Positions 12,481 to 14,239 of a stretch of DNA of 14,239 nucleotides are shown in pieces. The stretch lies in NCBI GenBank assembly GCA_003134675.1, contig PLBZ01000010.1, positions 752 through 14,990 on the forward strand, given 5' to 3'. Source of the DNA: Solirubrobacterales bacterium (GTDB lineage: Bacteria; Actinomycetota; Thermoleophilia; Solirubrobacterales; Solirubrobacteraceae). A model generated the notes under the pieces. That model made no database searches and was not told the origin of the DNA. It was given only the letters and a program-made list of their open reading frames with translations. How positions within the stretch are numbered: position 1 is the first letter of the stretch; every line of letters starts with the position of its first letter. A program made the translations under genes and the position numbers.

Positions 12481-13605
12481 ATGGGGTTCCCGCCCCACCC
12501 CCCGGCCCGCTCATCGGCCCGTCCCGATGATCGGGCGGTGGGCGGGGCCCCGATCATCGCGGTCGATTGCAACGGCGCTGATATGGGCCCGACCGAGGTG
12601 GCAGCCGGCGCCCTGCTGGCTGCGGCGGAGGGTGCGAAGGTGCTGCTGTTCGGCCCGGCGGATGAGATGGGAATCCCACCCACCCTGCGGGAGCGGGTGG
12701 AGATCGTAAATGCGCCGGTTTCGATCGCGAAGAGTGCGGATCCTGTCAGCGCAGTGAGGGCGACGCCCGAGGCCTCAATCGTGCTGGCGGCGCGGGCGGT
12801 CGCGGAGGGCAGGGCACAGGCGCTGGTATGCGCGGGCGGCACGGGCGCGGCGCTGGCCGCGGGGCTGTTCAACATCAAGCGCGCGAAGGGCATCTATCGT
12901 CCGGCGCTGGCGATCCCGCTGCCTATTCCTGGACCCTCACCCGCACGGTCGGTGACGCTGCTGGATGTGGGGGCGAACGCCGAGGCGCGGCGCGAGCATC
13001 TGGTGCAGTTCGCGTTCATGGGCGCGGCGCTGGCGAGCACGGTGTTGGGAGTGGAGCGCCCGCGGGTGGGGCTGCTGTCAAACGGCGAGGAGGCCGCGCG
13101 CGGCGGCCGGTTGATCGTGGAGACCGGTGAGGAGCTGGCCGCAAGGGCGAGGAGCGGTGAGGCGCTGGAGTTCGTCGGGAATGTCGAGGGGGGCGACGTG
13201 GTGGGCGGGGTGGCGGATGTGATCGTGACCGATGGGCTGACGGGGAACATTGCGCTGAAGCTGATGGAGGGGGTCTCGCAGACACTGCTCGGCGCGATCA
13301 GAGATGCCGCGATGGCTTCTGTACGGGCACGGCTGGGGGGGGCGCTGCTGCGGCCGGCGCTGCGTGGGGTGCGCGATGAGATTGATCCGGAGGAGCAGGG
13401 CGGCGCGTACCTGCTGGGGTTGCGGAGCCTGGGAGTCGTTCCTCACGGGCGCTTTACGCGGAGGGGGTTCGCACAGGCAATCCTGCGCGCGCAGCGCGGT
13501 GCGTGCGAGGACCTCGTGGGACGGACCCAGATCACGCTGGAGCATGCCGGGGCGCTCAGGCAGGCTCCCGTGTCCGCAGAGGCCGCTAGCCTGCCGCAAG
13601 CGTGA
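12481..13605 (+). CDS. plsX: Phosphate acyltransferase PlsX (divergent)
   Basis: PlsX converts acyl-ACP and phosphate to acyl-phosphate, which the membrane enzyme PlsY (not in the window) transfers to glycerol 3-phosphate. Conserved blocks are IYRPALAIPLP, LLDVGANAEARREHLVQFA, PRVGLLSNGEEAARG, EFVGNVEGGDVV, VIVTDGLTGNIALKLMEG and GGAYLLGL. Several usually strict positions differ: AVDCNGADMGP for AVDAMGGDxAP, CAGGTGAA for SAGNTGAL, and no KK.SS motif after the ADPVSAVR segment. The start is uncertain. GTG 12478 and ATG 12481 give about 30 extra Pro/Arg-rich residues, while GTG 12538 gives MGGAPIIAVD, closer to the family, and lies inside the loop of an inverted repeat. The stop overlaps the acpP start (TGATG). 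Confidence 0.87.
   Translation: MGFPPHPPARSSARPDDRAVGGAPIIAVDCNGADMGPTEVAAGALLAAAEGAKVLLFGPADEMGIPPTLRERVEIVNAPVSIAKSADPVSAVRATPEASIVLAARAVAEGRAQALVCAGGTGAALAAGLFNIKRAKGIYRPALAIPLPIPGPSPARSVTLLDVGANAEARREHLVQFAFMGAALASTVLGVERPRVGLLSNGEEAARGGRLIVETGEELAARARSGEALEFVGNVEGGDVVGGVADVIVTDGLTGNIALKLMEGVSQTLLGAIRDAAMASVRARLGGALLRPALRGVRDEIDPEEQGGAYLLGLRSLGVVPHGRFTRRGFAQAILRAQRGACEDLVGRTQITLEHAGALRQAPVSAEAASLPQA
12525..12559 (+). repeat. Perfect 11-bp inverted repeat around a candidate plsX start
   Basis: CGATGATCGGG (12525-12535) and CCCGATCATCG (12549-12559) are exact reverse complements with a 13-base loop, CGGTGGGCGGGGC, which contains the in-frame GTG 12538. No T-run follows, so it is not a typical intrinsic terminator. 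It could be an operator or an RNA hairpin controlling plsX, or chance in GC-rich coding DNA if translation starts upstream at ATG 12481. Confidence 0.5.
13587..13592 (+). promoter_or_regulatory. Candidate -10 element (TAGCCT) of acpP
   Basis: TAGCCT within the last codons of plsX is 9 bases before GTG 13602 and 12 before ATG 13605. It is identical to the hexamer before the DUF177 gene. It might provide extra acpP transcription beyond read-through from plsX. Weak, as it lies within coding sequence. Confidence 0.28.
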
Positions 13606-13853
13606 TGACCCGCGAGCAAGTCTTCAATCTGATCCAGACCCATCTTGCCGACGAGCTGGATGTCGACCCGGGCAACATCGACGGCGAGACCCGCTTCAAG
13701 GAGGACTTGGAGGCCGATTCGCTGGATCTGTACACGCTCGTGCAAGAGCTGGAGGACACATACGGCGTGCAGATGTCCGACGAGCAGGCAGCAAAGATCC
13801 TGACTGTGGGTCAGGCCGTGGACTTCGTCTTAGCTAACGCCGTCGACGGCTGA
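13605..13853 (+). CDS. acpP: Acyl carrier protein
   Basis: Carries growing acyl chains on a 4'-phosphopantetheine arm in fatty-acid synthesis and hands them to PlsX. The small acidic protein (82 residues from ATG 13605) has the attachment motif DSL with Ser39 in LEADSLDLYTLVQELED, followed by the helix III/IV region QAAKILTVGQAVDFV. Both length and helix order are normal for a type II ACP. The start is either GTG 13602 or the adjacent ATG 13605, which shares its A with the plsX stop; only one residue differs. Direct overlap with plsX fits their shared pathway. Confidence 0.94.
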   Translation: MTREQVFNLIQTHLADELDVDPGNIDGETRFKEDLEADSLDLYTLVQELEDTYGVQMSDEQAAKILTVGQAVDFVLANAVDG

Positions 13854-13859
13854 TGTGCG

Positions 13860-14239
13860 ATGAAGCTGCTCAAAGCACTGCTCGACGAGCTGCCCGCGGA
13901 GCTGGAGCGACAGGTGTTCACGCACGCTTCGTGGAGCGAGCGCTCGAGCGACTCCTATACACGTCTGGCGTTCCTCGGCGACAGCGTGCTGGCGCTGGCC
14001 GTCACCACTCACCTGTATCCACGCCTGGAGGCGGAGCGGTTTGGGGCGGGAAGGCTCACGAAGATCCGTGCGCAGGCAGTGTCGGGAGCATCCTGCAGGG
14101 TGGTGGCGGAACGCTTGGAAGTGCCACGACGACTGCGCGCGGCGGCGCCAGCCGGTATCGAGGCGAGCACAACGACGGCGCTGGTGGAGACCGAGCGGGT
14201 GCTGGCGTCGGTGATCGAGGCGGTGATCGGCGCGTGCTA
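13860..14239 (+). CDS. RNase III-domain protein, 5' part, with atypical active site
   Basis: The gene runs off the right edge, leaving 126 complete residues. It aligns with the N-terminal endonuclease domain of RNase III: VFTHASWSE, RLAFLGDSVLALAV, GRLTKIRAQAVSG, then ERVLASVIEAVIGA. The position after acpP matches the usual rnc location. Against the recalled E. coli sequence, Asp41 (D45) and Glu120 (E117) are kept. However, Ala37 replaces E41, Thr34 replaces E38 and Ser117 replaces D114. The spacing and other helices are normal, so this is not a frameshift. Mini-III enzymes also lack acids at the E41 and D114 positions, so activity is possible. Whether a dsRNA-binding domain follows cannot be seen. 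ATG 13860 lies six bases after the acpP stop. It is probably the resident rnc, but the symbol is left blank because of the altered catalytic set. Confidence 0.82.
   Translation, partial: MKLLKALLDELPAELERQVFTHASWSERSSDSYTRLAFLGDSVLALAVTTHLYPRLEAERFGAGRLTKIRAQAVSGASCRVVAERLEVPRRLRAAAPAGIEASTTTALVETERVLASVIEAVIGAC

Noticed and set aside
12525-12559. Rho-independent terminator after rpmF
   Set aside because: The stem is convincing but no T-run follows and the plsX coding sequence continues directly through it.
13605-14239. Frameshift as explanation for the odd RNase III residues
   Set aside because: Motifs on both sides of the substitutions stay in one frame with normal spacing, so single codons are changed rather than the frame.

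Overview
The window is about 14.2 kb of GC-rich bacterial DNA (roughly two thirds G+C, judged by eye) with every convincing gene on the + strand and almost no intergenic space. It reads as a housekeeping block of an actinobacterium. A short SepIVA-like coiled-coil gene next to a DUF177 (YceD-type) gene and rpmF supports Actinomycetota. The overall protein style suggests Thermoleophilia (Solirubrobacterales or relatives), but that is an inference; no 16S or other decisive marker is present. No RNA gene, mobile element, CRISPR array or opposite-strand gene could be supported.

Layout. 1-863: 3' end of a multi-pass membrane glycosyltransferase. 887-4345: a complete, translationally coupled riboflavin operon, ribD-ribE-ribBA-ribH. 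4359-9582: rpmB (L28), a FakA-type fatty-acid kinase subunit, recG, rsmD and coaD. 9599-10063: SepIVA/DivIVA-like coiled-coil protein. 10089-11702: FadD-like acyl-CoA synthetase. 11713-13853: DUF177 protein, rpmF (L32), plsX and acpP. 13860 to the end: the N-terminal part of an RNase III-like gene.

How the genes work together. The rib operon converts GTP and ribulose 5-phosphate to riboflavin. The second half mixes ribosome components and maturation (L28, L32, RsmD, DUF177, RNase III) with acyl-group metabolism (FakA, acyl-CoA synthetase, PlsX, ACP) and CoA synthesis (CoaD). Coenzyme A supplies the phosphopantetheine arm of ACP, PlsX makes acyl-phosphate from acyl-ACP, and FakA with an unseen FakB makes acyl-phosphate from free fatty acids. 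The order combines blocks that, from memory, are separate in Bacillus subtilis (rpmB-fakA-recG-plsX-acpA-rncS, and rsmD-coaD plus DUF177-rpmF).

Most worth a second look: (i) the RNase III-like protein keeps the FLGDS core but lacks two or more acidic residues expected in the active site, in a pattern resembling Mini-III; (ii) several genes have a TAnnnT -10-like hexamer 6-10 bases before the start codon and no clear Shine-Dalgarno, suggesting leaderless transcripts, and in three cases the upstream gene's TAG stop supplies the hexamer's first three bases; (iii) a perfect 11-bp inverted repeat brackets a candidate plsX start codon.
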